DNA of 64,000 nt, taken from NCBI RefSeq assembly GCF_028689295.1, contig NZ_JAQTWL010000004.1:124001-188000 (forward strand), read 5' to 3'. Both the position numbers and the translations under genes were made by a program. This document shows, piece by piece, positions 37,998-45,555 of this stretch. Each line of letters begins with the position of its first letter. Position 1 is the stretch's first letter. Below the pieces are notes generated by a model. The model searched no databases. It saw only the letters and a list, made by a program, of their open reading frames with translations, and was not told where the DNA came from. Source of the stretch: Rhodoferax sp. (GTDB lineage Bacteria; Pseudomonadota; Gammaproteobacteria; Burkholderiales; Burkholderiaceae_C).

Positions 37998-39827
37998 TTA
38001 TTTCCCCCACCCATCCCGCAACCCCACCGCCAAATTAAACACCGGCTTGGCCCCTTGCACGTGGTCAATACGATCCGCCACAAAGTACCCATGCCGCTCA
38101 AACTGGAAGTTCTGCCCCGGCAGCGCATTCGCCAGTGACGGCTCAACAATCGCCGAGACCACCTTCAAGCTGTTCGGGTTCAGACTTTCCAAGAAGTCTT
38201 TGCCGCCCGCATCCGGTTGCGCGTCGCTGAACAGGCGGTCGTACAGGCGCACCTCGGCGTTCACGCCGTCTGCCACGCCAACCCAGGTGATGGCGGCTTT
38301 GACCTTGACGGTTTCGCTGCCTGGGGTGCCGCTCTTGGTGTCGGGCACCACGGTGGCATGCACTTCGGTGATGACACCGTTTGCATCCTTGGTACAGCCG
38401 GTGCACTCAATGACGTAGCCGCCTTTGAGGCGCACTTTGTTGCCGGGGAAGAGGCGCTTGTAGCCCTTGGGCGGCACTTCTTCAAAATCTTCGCGGTCGA
38501 TCCAGACCTCTTTGCCGATGGTGAAGTGGCGCGCGGGTGGTGGCTCAGTGCCTTCCGGCGGGTGCGGCAGGGCAGGCTGGCTGCAGGGTTCCAGGTGGCC
38601 GGCGCCCATCACCTCGTCCCAATTCGTCAGCACCAGCTTCACCGGGTTCAGCACGGCCATGCCGCGGTGGGCCTTGAGTTCCAGATCTTCGCGCAGGCAG
38701 CCTTCCAGTGTGGAATAGTCGATCCAGCTGTCGCTCTTTGTCACGCCGATGCGTTCGGCAAACAGTTGCAACGCTGCAGGGGTGTAGCCGCGGCGGCGCA
38801 GGCCGACGATGGTTGGCATGCGCGGGTCGTCCCAGCCACTTACCTTATGGTCGTACACCAGTTGCGCCAGCTTGCGTTTGCTGGTTATCACATAGGTGAG
38901 GTTCAGTCGGGCAAACTCGTATTGCTTGGGCGGCGGGCTGGCCAGCAGGCCGCCTTCGATCAAGCGCGTCATCAGCCAGTCGTAAAACGGGCGCTGGTCT
39001 TCAAATTCGAGCGTGCAGATGCTGTGGGTGATCTGCTCCAGCGCGTCTTCGATCGGGTGCGCATAGGTGTACATCGGGTAGATGCACCATTTGTCGCCGG
39101 TGTTGTGGTGCGTGGCGCGGCGGATGCGGTAGATGGCCGGGTCGCGCATGTTGATGTTGGGGCTGGCCATGTCGATTTTGGCGCGCAGCACCATGGCACC
39201 GTCTTCATACAGCCCATCGCGCATTTGCCTGAAACGCGCCAGATTGTCGGCAGGGGTGCGGCTGCGGAAAGGGCTGTCGATGCCGGGCTTGCCAAAGTCG
39301 CCCCGGTTCACGCGCATTTGCTCGGCCGTTTGCTCGTCCACATAGGCGTGGCCGGCTTCGATCAGGTACTCGGCGGCGCGGTACATGAAGTCGAAGTAGT
39401 CGCTGGCCTGGTAGGGCGCGGCATTGGGGGCGCCGTTCCAGTCAAAGCCGAGCCATTTCACCGAGTCGATGATGCTGTTGACGTACTCGGTGTCTTCTTT
39501 TTCGGGGTTGGTGTCGTCAAAGCGCAGGTGGCACACGCCGCCATAGTCGCGTGCCAGGCCAAAGTTCAGGCAGATGCTTTTGGCGTGGCCAACGTGCAGG
39601 TAGCCATTGGGTTCGGGTGGAAAGCGGGTGCGGATTTTGGCGGGGTCGGGCTGGCCGGCCGCATGGTGCGCCGCATCGCCCGGGCTGCCACCCCAACAGC
39701 GGCTGGCATAGGTGCCATTGGCCAGGTCGGATTCAATGATCTGGCGCAAAAAATTGCTGGGTTTGACGACGTCGGCGGCCACTGCGCTGGCAACTGGCTT
39801 GTTGGGTGTGTTTGCGGGGTGACTCAT
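37998..39827 (-). CDS. glnS: glutaminyl-tRNA synthetase
   Basis: Charges tRNA-Gln with glutamine. The 609-residue class I synthetase has the HIGH-type motif HVGHAKS, the FPPEPNGYLH approach, and the KMSKS-type loop as VITSKRKL. The anticodon-binding beta-barrels complete the C-terminus. The start is ATG 39827, inside a 12-bp inverted repeat. Both flanks are disturbed: a degenerate copy of its 3' end lies at 36728-36879, and a tRNA-Ser fragment begins 28 bases upstream of its start, so the original promoter may have been separated from it. Confidence 0.96.
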   Translation of the reverse strand: MSHPANTPNKPVASAVAADVVKPSNFLRQIIESDLANGTYASRCWGGSPGDAAHHAAGQPDPAKIRTRFPPEPNGYLHVGHAKSICLNFGLARDYGGVCHLRFDDTNPEKEDTEYVNSIIDSVKWLGFDWNGAPNAAPYQASDYFDFMYRAAEYLIEAGHAYVDEQTAEQMRVNRGDFGKPGIDSPFRSRTPADNLARFRQMRDGLYEDGAMVLRAKIDMASPNINMRDPAIYRIRRATHHNTGDKWCIYPMYTYAHPIEDALEQITHSICTLEFEDQRPFYDWLMTRLIEGGLLASPPPKQYEFARLNLTYVITSKRKLAQLVYDHKVSGWDDPRMPTIVGLRRRGYTPAALQLFAERIGVTKSDSWIDYSTLEGCLREDLELKAHRGMAVLNPVKLVLTNWDEVMGAGHLEPCSQPALPHPPEGTEPPPARHFTIGKEVWIDREDFEEVPPKGYKRLFPGNKVRLKGGYVIECTGCTKDANGVITEVHATVVPDTKSGTPGSETVKVKAAITWVGVADGVNAEVRLYDRLFSDAQPDAGGKDFLESLNPNSLKVVSAIVEPSLANALPGQNFQFERHGYFVADRIDHVQGAKPVFNLAVGLRDGWGK

Positions 39828-39851
39828 GCGCCTGATTTTAGGCGCATGAGT
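39822..39851 (-). promoter_or_regulatory. perfect inverted repeat over the glnS start
   Basis: Arms of 12 bp (39822-39833 and 39840-39851) with a 6-base loop GATTTT. In the mRNA the hairpin would bury the glnS ATG and the purines before it. The 5' arm holds another ATG that opens an eight-codon frame ending in TGA, overlapping the glnS ATG as ATGA. No T run follows on either strand, so it is not a terminator. Confidence 0.55.
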
Positions 39852-39854
39852 ACC

Positions 39855-39920
39855 AACTATCTGGCGGAGCAGGGGGATTCGAACCCCCGGGGGATTTAAC
39901 TCCCCGCACGCTTTCCAGGC
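39855..39920. repeat. attachment-site-like direct repeat, left copy
   Basis: A 66-bp repeat, equal to 41945-42011 except for one missing G in a G run. It covers seven bases past the tRNA-Ser 3' end and the 3' 59 bases of the gene. The two copies bound the AbiE cassette. Confidence 0.85.
39862..39920 (-). pseudogene. 3' fragment of tRNA-Ser(GGA)
   Basis: Carries the T arm, variable arm and 3' half of the anticodon arm with the encoded CCA, then stops matching at 39921. The acceptor region has lost one C compared with the intact gene. It cannot fold as a tRNA and is the displaced end of the integration target. Confidence 0.88.
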
Positions 39921-40146
39921 TGGTACGCTACTTTCATTTACGACGGCGGATAGCCCATGCGGGTGTGTCGCAAGTGTGAACGCGCGTACGTGTGACGGGC
40001 TCGGCTGCCGGGCTGCGGGTCTTGCGAGAGCGATCGTTGTCCGAATGGCCCCAAGCGCTAGCGAGCGGTTCAGGGTGACGGTATACCTGCAGCTTCATCG
40101 GCCCGAGGTGCCCCCGAAGCGCATTCGAATCGTTCAGGAAAATTTT

Positions 40147-40183
40147 CTGGCAAAATGTCAGAAATATACATATACTTCTGACA
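40147..40183 (+). promoter_or_regulatory. abiE promoter with inverted-repeat operator
   Basis: A -35 CTGGCA (40147-40152) and a -10 TATACT (40171-40176) are 18 bp apart. A perfect inverted repeat TGTCAGAA/TTCTGACA (40156-40163 and 40176-40183, 12-base spacer) covers the spacer and meets the -10. AbiEi antitoxins are known to repress their own promoters by binding inverted repeats. Confidence 0.65.
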
Positions 40184-40197
40184 AAAAGAGCATACCC

Positions 40198-40794
40198 ATG
40201 AGCATCCTGACCACATCCATCATCTCTGCCGCTAAGGCTCTACCTGAGGGCGGCCTGCTCTCGCCCAAAGAATTCCTGCACCTGGCCAGCCGCGCGGCGG
40301 TAGACCAAACGTTTTCCCGCCTCGCCAGGGAGGGACAACTCATGCGCGTTGGGCGTGGTGCTTACACACACCCGGTTGCCGGGCGTTTTGGCATTCGCCC
40401 CCCCTCCACAGAGACAGTAATTGAAGCTATCGAGTCCGCCTGTGGCGAAGTGGTGGTGAGTCACGGTGCTGCCGAGGCCAACGCTTTGGGCTTGACAACT
40501 CAGGTGCCGACCCGCGAGGTATTCCTTACCTCTGGACCTGCACGGAAGTTGCATCTGGGCAAGCGGATGATCGAGCTCAAGCACGGTCAGCGCTGGCAGC
40601 TGGCATTGGGCAAGCGGCCTGCGGGGCGCGTCATCAGGGCGCTGTCATGGCTGGGGCCAGAACAGGCGGCGGCCTCATTGAAGCTGCTTGGCAACCAGAT
40701 TCCGGCTGAAGAGTGGCAAGCCCTGCGTGCGTCACGGTCAATACTTCCTGGATGGATGGCACGGGCCGTCAGCGAAGTGATGGACCATGCCTGA
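40198..40794 (+). CDS. abiEi: AbiEi family antitoxin (DUF6088-like)
   Basis: A 198-residue type IV antitoxin and transcription repressor. The N-terminal part (LSPKEFLHLASRAAVDQTFSRL and GQLMRVGRGAYT) is the winged helix; the C-terminal domain neutralises the toxin effect. ATG 40198 is chosen because it lies right after the promoter and operator; an in-frame start at 39976 would precede them. It overlaps the toxin gene by eight bases. Confidence 0.87.
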   Translation: MSILTTSIISAAKALPEGGLLSPKEFLHLASRAAVDQTFSRLAREGQLMRVGRGAYTHPVAGRFGIRPPSTETVIEAIESACGEVVVSHGAAEANALGLTTQVPTREVFLTSGPARKLHLGKRMIELKHGQRWQLALGKRPAGRVIRALSWLGPEQAAASLKLLGNQIPAEEWQALRASRSILPGWMARAVSEVMDHA

Positions 40795-41806
40795 GTCCTG
40801 GTTCAAGCTCAGCCGCAGCGATCAGGGTGAGGCGCTCGAAGTGGCCGCCAGCAAAATTGGCAGACCTGGGCATTTGTTGGAAAAGGACATCTGGGTGGTG
40901 TGGACTCTGGACACACTTTATCGATCACCGCTGGGTGCGGCATTGACCTTCAAGGGTGGCACATCGCTTTCGAAAGCCTACAAACTGATTGACCGCTTCT
41001 CCGAAGACATCGACCTCACCTACGACATCCTGGCGCTGGTACCCGATCTTTTGCGGGATGGAAACCCCATCCCGCTAACAGCCAGCCAGGAAAAGAAGGT
41101 CAGCTCGGCCGTTCGTACTCGCCTGCCTGAGTGGATCGCCGAGACGGTGGTCCCGGTTTTGCAGAATGGATTGAGGCAGACAGGCCAGAATGCCGAGTTG
41201 ACGATGTCTGGCGAAGCACAGGACAAATTGGTGCTGACCTACCCGGCGATCAAGACCGGCACCGGGTATGCGGCGGCGAATGTGTTGCTTGAATTTGGCG
41301 CACGCGCAACGGGGGAACCCCACCAGATCCAGAAGATCGGCTGCGACATTGCAGAGGTGATCAGCGAAGTAGCGTTTCCCAGCGCTACTCCCCGTGTGAT
41401 GAAGGCTGAGCGTACCTTCTGGGAAAAGGCCACGGCGGCGCACGTCTACTGTCTGCAGGGGCGTTTGCGTGGCCAGCGCTATTCACGCCACTGGTACGAT
41501 CTGGCTGCGTTTGCCCAGTCGCCGCTGCTGGCCCGAGCGGCGCAAGACCGTGTCTTGGCCAACCAGGTTGCCGAGCACAAGACCATGTTCTTTTCGGAAA
41601 AAGATGCAGCAGGCAAGAGGATCGATTACTTCAAGGCGACATCTGGCGCTTTGCAATTGATTCCACAAGGCGCGTCGCGGACCGCGCTGGCAGATGACTA
41701 TCACGCGATGCTCGAAGACGGTCTTCTGCCGGTCAATCAGCCTGACTTTGACAGCTTGCTTGAAGTCTGTGCGGCCATTGAGGCAATGGCGAACAAGCCC
41801 GCATGA
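40787..41806 (+). CDS. abiEii: AbiEii nucleotidyltransferase toxin
   Basis: A 339-residue nucleotidyltransferase-fold toxin of the AbiE abortive-infection system. The active motifs are FKGGTSLSKAYKLI and FSEDIDLTYD, and the central part contains KAERTFWEKATAAH. AbiEii-type enzymes add nucleotides to tRNA or a similar target and arrest growth after phage infection. It is paired with abiEi and bounded by the tRNA-Ser repeat. The 145 bases after it show no further gene. Confidence 0.9.
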   Translation: MPESWFKLSRSDQGEALEVAASKIGRPGHLLEKDIWVVWTLDTLYRSPLGAALTFKGGTSLSKAYKLIDRFSEDIDLTYDILALVPDLLRDGNPIPLTASQEKKVSSAVRTRLPEWIAETVVPVLQNGLRQTGQNAELTMSGEAQDKLVLTYPAIKTGTGYAAANVLLEFGARATGEPHQIQKIGCDIAEVISEVAFPSATPRVMKAERTFWEKATAAHVYCLQGRLRGQRYSRHWYDLAAFAQSPLLARAAQDRVLANQVAEHKTMFFSEKDAAGKRIDYFKATSGALQLIPQGASRTALADDYHAMLEDGLLPVNQPDFDSLLEVCAAIEAMANKPA

Positions 41807-41944
41807 ATCAATGCGAGAGATCGAAGGCAAAGTGCACGGTGAACAATGGGCAACTGATGCACCAACGAGCAAGCCCACTGACGGATAAAGCCACTTGATG
41901 AAAAAAAATCCCTCGTAACTCATTAAATTACAAGGGATTTTCTA

Positions 41945-42011
41945 AACTATCTGGCGGAGCAGGGGGGATTCGAACCCCCGGGGGATTTAACTCCCCGCAC
42001 GCTTTCCAGGC
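41945..42011. repeat. attachment-site-like direct repeat, right copy
   Basis: A 67-bp copy of 39855-39920, with the six-G run intact. It is embedded in the complete tRNA-Ser gene, so this end was rebuilt on integration. The unit between the repeats is about 2.0 kb. Confidence 0.85.
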
Positions 42012-42041
42012 GTGTGACTTAAACCACTCATCCACCGCTCC
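41952..42041 (-). tRNA. tRNA-Ser (anticodon GGA)
   Basis: A complete 90-nt class II tRNA: acceptor GGAGCGG with CTGCTCC, anticodon arm CACGC-CTGGAAA-GCGTG (anticodon GGA), a long variable arm GGGGA/TCCCC, T arm GGGGG-TTCGAAT-CCCCC, discriminator G and encoded CCA. It serves as the insertion site of the AbiE cassette. Confidence 0.94.
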
Positions 42042-42100
42042 AGAGCTGCGCATTCTACCTGCCCGAGCCGCGGCTTTCATTCGACGCAGGGCATCAGCCA

Positions 42101-42134
42101 TAAAAAAAGGAAGCAAACCGGCTGGCTTGCTTCC
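42101..42134 (-). terminator. Rho-independent terminator of the binding-protein gene
   Basis: Read on the minus strand, GGAAGCAA (42127-42134) pairs with TTGCTTCC (42109-42116) around a 10-base loop and is followed by a T run (42102-42108). It lies 48 bases after the stop of the lipoprotein gene. Confidence 0.85.
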
Positions 42135-42181
42135 TTGGCAGGCTGACACCACAAGGCGTCAGCACCGGGTTTGCTTTTGGC

Positions 42182-43375
42182 TTAGCGGATCACAGCCAGG
42201 GTTTCCAGTTTGCCGCCGCGAACGGTCTTCAGCGTCAAGGCACCGTTTTTGATGTCGCCTTTTTCATCAAAAGAGACGGGGCCGGATACGCCCTTGAAAT
42301 CGGCCGTTGCCGCCATGATGGGGAGGTATTTTGCAGGATCAGCCGAGTCAGCCTTGACCATGGCGGCCACCATGACGTTCACCGCGTCATAGACATAAGG
42401 AGCATAGAGCTTGACGTCGGTGTTGAACTTGGCCTGGTACTTGACCTTGAACTCGTCCATGCCCACCTTGGCTTCGCCATCGACGCCACCGGCTTCAGCA
42501 CAATAGACCTGGTTGTCGGCAATGGCGTCGCCACCAAGCTTGACCAGTTCGGTGGGGCAGATGCCGTCGCCGCCCATGAACTTGGGTTTCATGGCCAGAG
42601 CCTTCATTTGTTTCATCATCGGGCCGGCCACCGCGTCCATGCCGCCGAAGAACACCACATCGGGTTTCTTGGCCTTGATGGTGGTCAGGATGGAGGTGAA
42701 GTCAGTTGCCTTGTCGGTGGTGAACTCTTTGGCGACCACTTTGCCGCCGGCAGCTTCAACTGCTTTGGCAAACTCTTCGGCAACGCCCTGGCCGTAGGCG
42801 GTACGGTCGTCGATCACGGCAATGGATTTGCCCTTGAGCGTCGCAACAGCGTATTTGCCCAGCGTGCCGCCCAATTGGGTGTCGTCAGCCACCATACGGA
42901 AAGTGGTCTTGAAGCCTTGACGGGTGTATTTTGGATTGGTCGAAGAGGGCGAGATTTGGGGAATGCCCGCGTCGCTGTAAATCTTGGAGGCAGGAATGGT
43001 GGTGCCTGAGTTCAGGTGGCCGACCACGCCAGCAACCTTGGCATCGACCAGTTTTTGCGCAACAGCAGTGCCTTGCTTGGGATCAGCGGCATCGTCTTCA
43101 GCCAGCAGTTCGAAAGTGACCTTTTGACCACCCAGCATGACACCTTTGGCATTGAGCTCGTCAATGGCCATGCGGGCGCCGTTTTCGTTGTCTTTGCCCA
43201 GGTGGGCGATGGCGCCGCTGGTAGGACCAACGTGACCAATCTTGACAACATTGCCAGCGGGTGCTGGTGCGGGTGCAGGCGCGGCAGCAGGAGCCGGTGC
43301 GGCTTCTTCTTTTTTGCCACAAGCCACCAGCAAAGTTGCGGCAGCGATCAGGGTCAGGGTACTTTTAATGCGCAT
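42182..43375 (-). CDS. branched-chain amino acid ABC transporter substrate-binding lipoprotein
   Basis: A 397-residue periplasmic binding protein of the LivJ/LivK type. It has a signal peptide with lipobox LLVAC, then an Ala/Pro-rich linker (about 24-40) and the two-lobe fold (KIGHVGPTSGAIAHLGKDNENGA at the start of the first lobe). The permease and ATPase genes are not adjacent, so it probably serves a Liv complex encoded elsewhere. GGAG precedes the start, and a TAGAAT -10-like box lies at 43412-43417 on the minus strand. Confidence 0.9.
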   Translation of the reverse strand: MRIKSTLTLIAAATLLVACGKKEEAAPAPAAAPAPAPAPAGNVVKIGHVGPTSGAIAHLGKDNENGARMAIDELNAKGVMLGGQKVTFELLAEDDAADPKQGTAVAQKLVDAKVAGVVGHLNSGTTIPASKIYSDAGIPQISPSSTNPKYTRQGFKTTFRMVADDTQLGGTLGKYAVATLKGKSIAVIDDRTAYGQGVAEEFAKAVEAAGGKVVAKEFTTDKATDFTSILTTIKAKKPDVVFFGGMDAVAGPMMKQMKALAMKPKFMGGDGICPTELVKLGGDAIADNQVYCAEAGGVDGEAKVGMDEFKVKYQAKFNTDVKLYAPYVYDAVNVMVAAMVKADSADPAKYLPIMAATADFKGVSGPVSFDEKGDIKNGALTLKTVRGGKLETLAVIR

Positions 43376-43633
43376 AAAAACTCCAGTTAAAAAGAAAAGT
43401 TGTAGAAGTAAATTCTAGCGGTGCACGATAGCTTACTTTGAGGGGCTGCACCATAGGGAAGTTACTCATTTGGTGCATATATTTCAGTTTTTTGCAGGCA
43501 CTTGGGCGGATTCGGATCGGTTTTGGGGCGCCAATGCGTCACGCACGGCTTGCCTTGCCAGCGACGCCATATCACTTTGCGTCCGCCCAGTGAATTCTCG
43601 CAATTGTTGTGCCAGCGTTGTGCGCCGGTGTGC

Positions 43634-44077
43634 TCAAGACGCAGCCTTGGCTTGAAAGTCGTGGCTGCTCAAATGGCATCCCGAACCGGCGTAATGCTTC
43701 CAGCGGCCGCGCGCCTGGCGTTTGTCGTTGGCATCTTCGCTGACGATTTCAATGACGCGGGCAAACTGCTCAAAACCAGCGGGAACCTCTGAACCCAGGT
43801 TCAGCAAGATGGTTTGTGCGGCGTTGGCGGGCAGGCTTGGGGTCAGCACGATGGGGCTGTTGTCAAGCACCTGCGAAGGAGCGTCCTGAAAGCAGTGGGG
43901 CACAAAATCAGTGCTGGAAAAAGCCCAAAGCTGCCGGTCGAGCTGGTCCAGTGTGTCCACATCGGCTGTCACCAATATTTGCGCAGCGCTGGCGGCTGCT
44001 TTGCGCAACAGGCGGCACGCGTACAGCAGCCGGTCAGGCGTGTGGGTATGAAACTCAACGTTGGTCACTGGCATCAT
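43634..44077 (-). CDS. holC: DNA polymerase III subunit chi
   Basis: A 147-residue protein that links the clamp loader to SSB at the replication fork. Family features are VEFHTHTPDRLLYACRLLRKA, LWAFSSTDFVPHC and PIVLTPSLP. Two adjacent ATGs are possible; 44077 overlaps the pepA stop as ATGA and is preferred. The pepA-holC order is the usual proteobacterial one. The 258 bases downstream contain an open frame without convincing homology. Confidence 0.9.
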   Translation of the reverse strand: MMPVTNVEFHTHTPDRLLYACRLLRKAAASAAQILVTADVDTLDQLDRQLWAFSSTDFVPHCFQDAPSQVLDNSPIVLTPSLPANAAQTILLNLGSEVPAGFEQFARVIEIVSEDANDKRQARGRWKHYAGSGCHLSSHDFQAKAAS

Positions 44078-45531
44078 GCGGCGCTGGCTTGAAAGGACAG
44101 CACATAGTGCAACAGCAAGCCCACCGGACGGCCCGTGGCGCCCTTGGCGCCCTTGGCGCTGCCGCTTTTCCAGCCGGTGCCGGCAATGTCCAGATGCCCC
44201 CACGGATATTTGCTGGCAAAGCGTTGCAGAAATTTGGCCGCGGTGATCGAACCCCCGGGGCGGCCCGCCACGTTGGCGACATCGGCAAAGCTGGTTTTCA
44301 GGCCTTCGGCGTAATCGTCATCGAGCGGCATGGGCCAGCACAGGTCTTGCGACGACTCGCTGGCTTTGGCGATTGCCGCCATCATGGCGTCATCGGCCGA
44401 GAAAAAGCCGCTGCGCACGCCGCCCAGCGCAATCACGCAGGCACCGGTGAGCGTGGCAATGTCGAGCACGGCCAGCGGCTTGAAGCGCTCGGCATAGGTC
44501 AGGGCATCGCACAGCACCAGCCGGCCCTCGGCGTCGGTGTTGAGGATTTCGATGGTCTGGCCGCTCATGCTGGTGATCACGTCGCCCGGCTTCACGGCGC
44601 GGCTGCTGGGCAGGTTTTCGCAAGACGGAATCAGGCCGATGACATTGATGGCGGGTTGCAGTTCGGCCAGCGCCTTGAACACGCCCAGCACGCTGGCGGC
44701 ACCGCACATGTCGTACTTCATTTCATCCATCTCTGCGGCGGGCTTGATGGAAATGCCGCCGCTGTCAAAGGTGATGCCTTTGCCAACCAGCACCACCGGC
44801 GGCTGATTCTTGCCAGCGCCCTTGTAGTGCAGTTCAATGAATTTGAGGGGCTCGGCAGAACCTTGCGCCACCGCCATGAAGGCCCCCATGCCCAGTTTAT
44901 GGACATCCTTGAGGTTCAACACCTCGCATTTGATGCGGGGGGATTTGGCCAAGGCTTGTGCCGCACGGGCCAGATGACTGGGCGTGGCATGGTTGGCCGG
45001 GCGATTGGCCCATTCCTTGGCCAGTTCGATGCCGCGCACGGCAGCCACGGTCTGGGCAAACGGGGCGGCCAGCGCGGCGCGGTCTGGCACGCCGACCCTG
45101 ACATGGCTGATGGTGCGCGCTTCGGCTTTGCTTAAAGTGGTGGCATAGACATAACTGGCTTCGGCCAGCGTGGTCATGGCCACATGGAGCGCCTGGCCGT
45201 CCGGGGCCTGGGCAAAGCACAGGGTGATGTGTTTGGGTTTGGCGGGTTTGATCAGGGCGATGGCCGCTTGCACGCCCTTGCGAATGTTGCCGGTCTTGGC
45301 ATCACCCAGCTGCACCAATACCAGTCGGTCGCAAGCCAGCCCGGCGGGGCGGTAGATGTCGAGCAGGCTGGCGGGCTTGTCTGCCAGGTCGCCCGACTTG
45401 AGCGCCTTGCCGATCAGGGTGGACAGCGGATTTTGGCCGGGTTTAAAGCTGGCAGGCAGCAACATCAGCAAAACATTGCATTTTTCATGGCCAGCCGTTG
45501 CCAGGTCCAAAGTCAGCAGTTCAAAGTTCAT
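44074..45531 (-). CDS. pepA: leucyl aminopeptidase (M17)
   Basis: Cytosolic di-metal aminopeptidase of 485 residues, hexameric in the family. The signature NTDAEGRLVLCDAL is present, as are the metal ligands in GKGITFDSGG and KYDMCGAA. It is divergent from lptF with only 24 bases between the starts, so promoters must lie inside the coding ends or overlap. E. coli PepA also binds DNA; that role cannot be judged here. Confidence 0.95.
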   Translation of the reverse strand: MNFELLTLDLATAGHEKCNVLLMLLPASFKPGQNPLSTLIGKALKSGDLADKPASLLDIYRPAGLACDRLVLVQLGDAKTGNIRKGVQAAIALIKPAKPKHITLCFAQAPDGQALHVAMTTLAEASYVYATTLSKAEARTISHVRVGVPDRAALAAPFAQTVAAVRGIELAKEWANRPANHATPSHLARAAQALAKSPRIKCEVLNLKDVHKLGMGAFMAVAQGSAEPLKFIELHYKGAGKNQPPVVLVGKGITFDSGGISIKPAAEMDEMKYDMCGAASVLGVFKALAELQPAINVIGLIPSCENLPSSRAVKPGDVITSMSGQTIEILNTDAEGRLVLCDALTYAERFKPLAVLDIATLTGACVIALGGVRSGFFSADDAMMAAIAKASESSQDLCWPMPLDDDYAEGLKTSFADVANVAGRPGGSITAAKFLQRFASKYPWGHLDIAGTGWKSGSAKGAKGATGRPVGLLLHYVLSFQASAA

Positions 45532-45555
45532 AATTCAGCCTTTCAAAGTGCCGTA

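Noticed and set aside
38217-39899. 560-codon open frame on the plus strand
   Set aside because: It is antisense to glnS and runs into the tRNA-Ser fragment; no homology is recognisable.
39862-39920. second functional tRNA-Ser gene
   Set aside because: It lacks the 5' half, including the D arm and the 5' side of the acceptor stem, so it cannot fold.
39921-40197. coding region before abiEi
   Set aside because: The frame from 39976 is open but precedes the abiE promoter and operator, and its sequence has no protein likeness.
43484-43633. open frame of about 50 codons after the holC stop, in the same frame
   Set aside because: The composition is mildly protein-like, but there is no ribosome site, no clear start and no family; HolC is already full length, so a readthrough extension is not needed.
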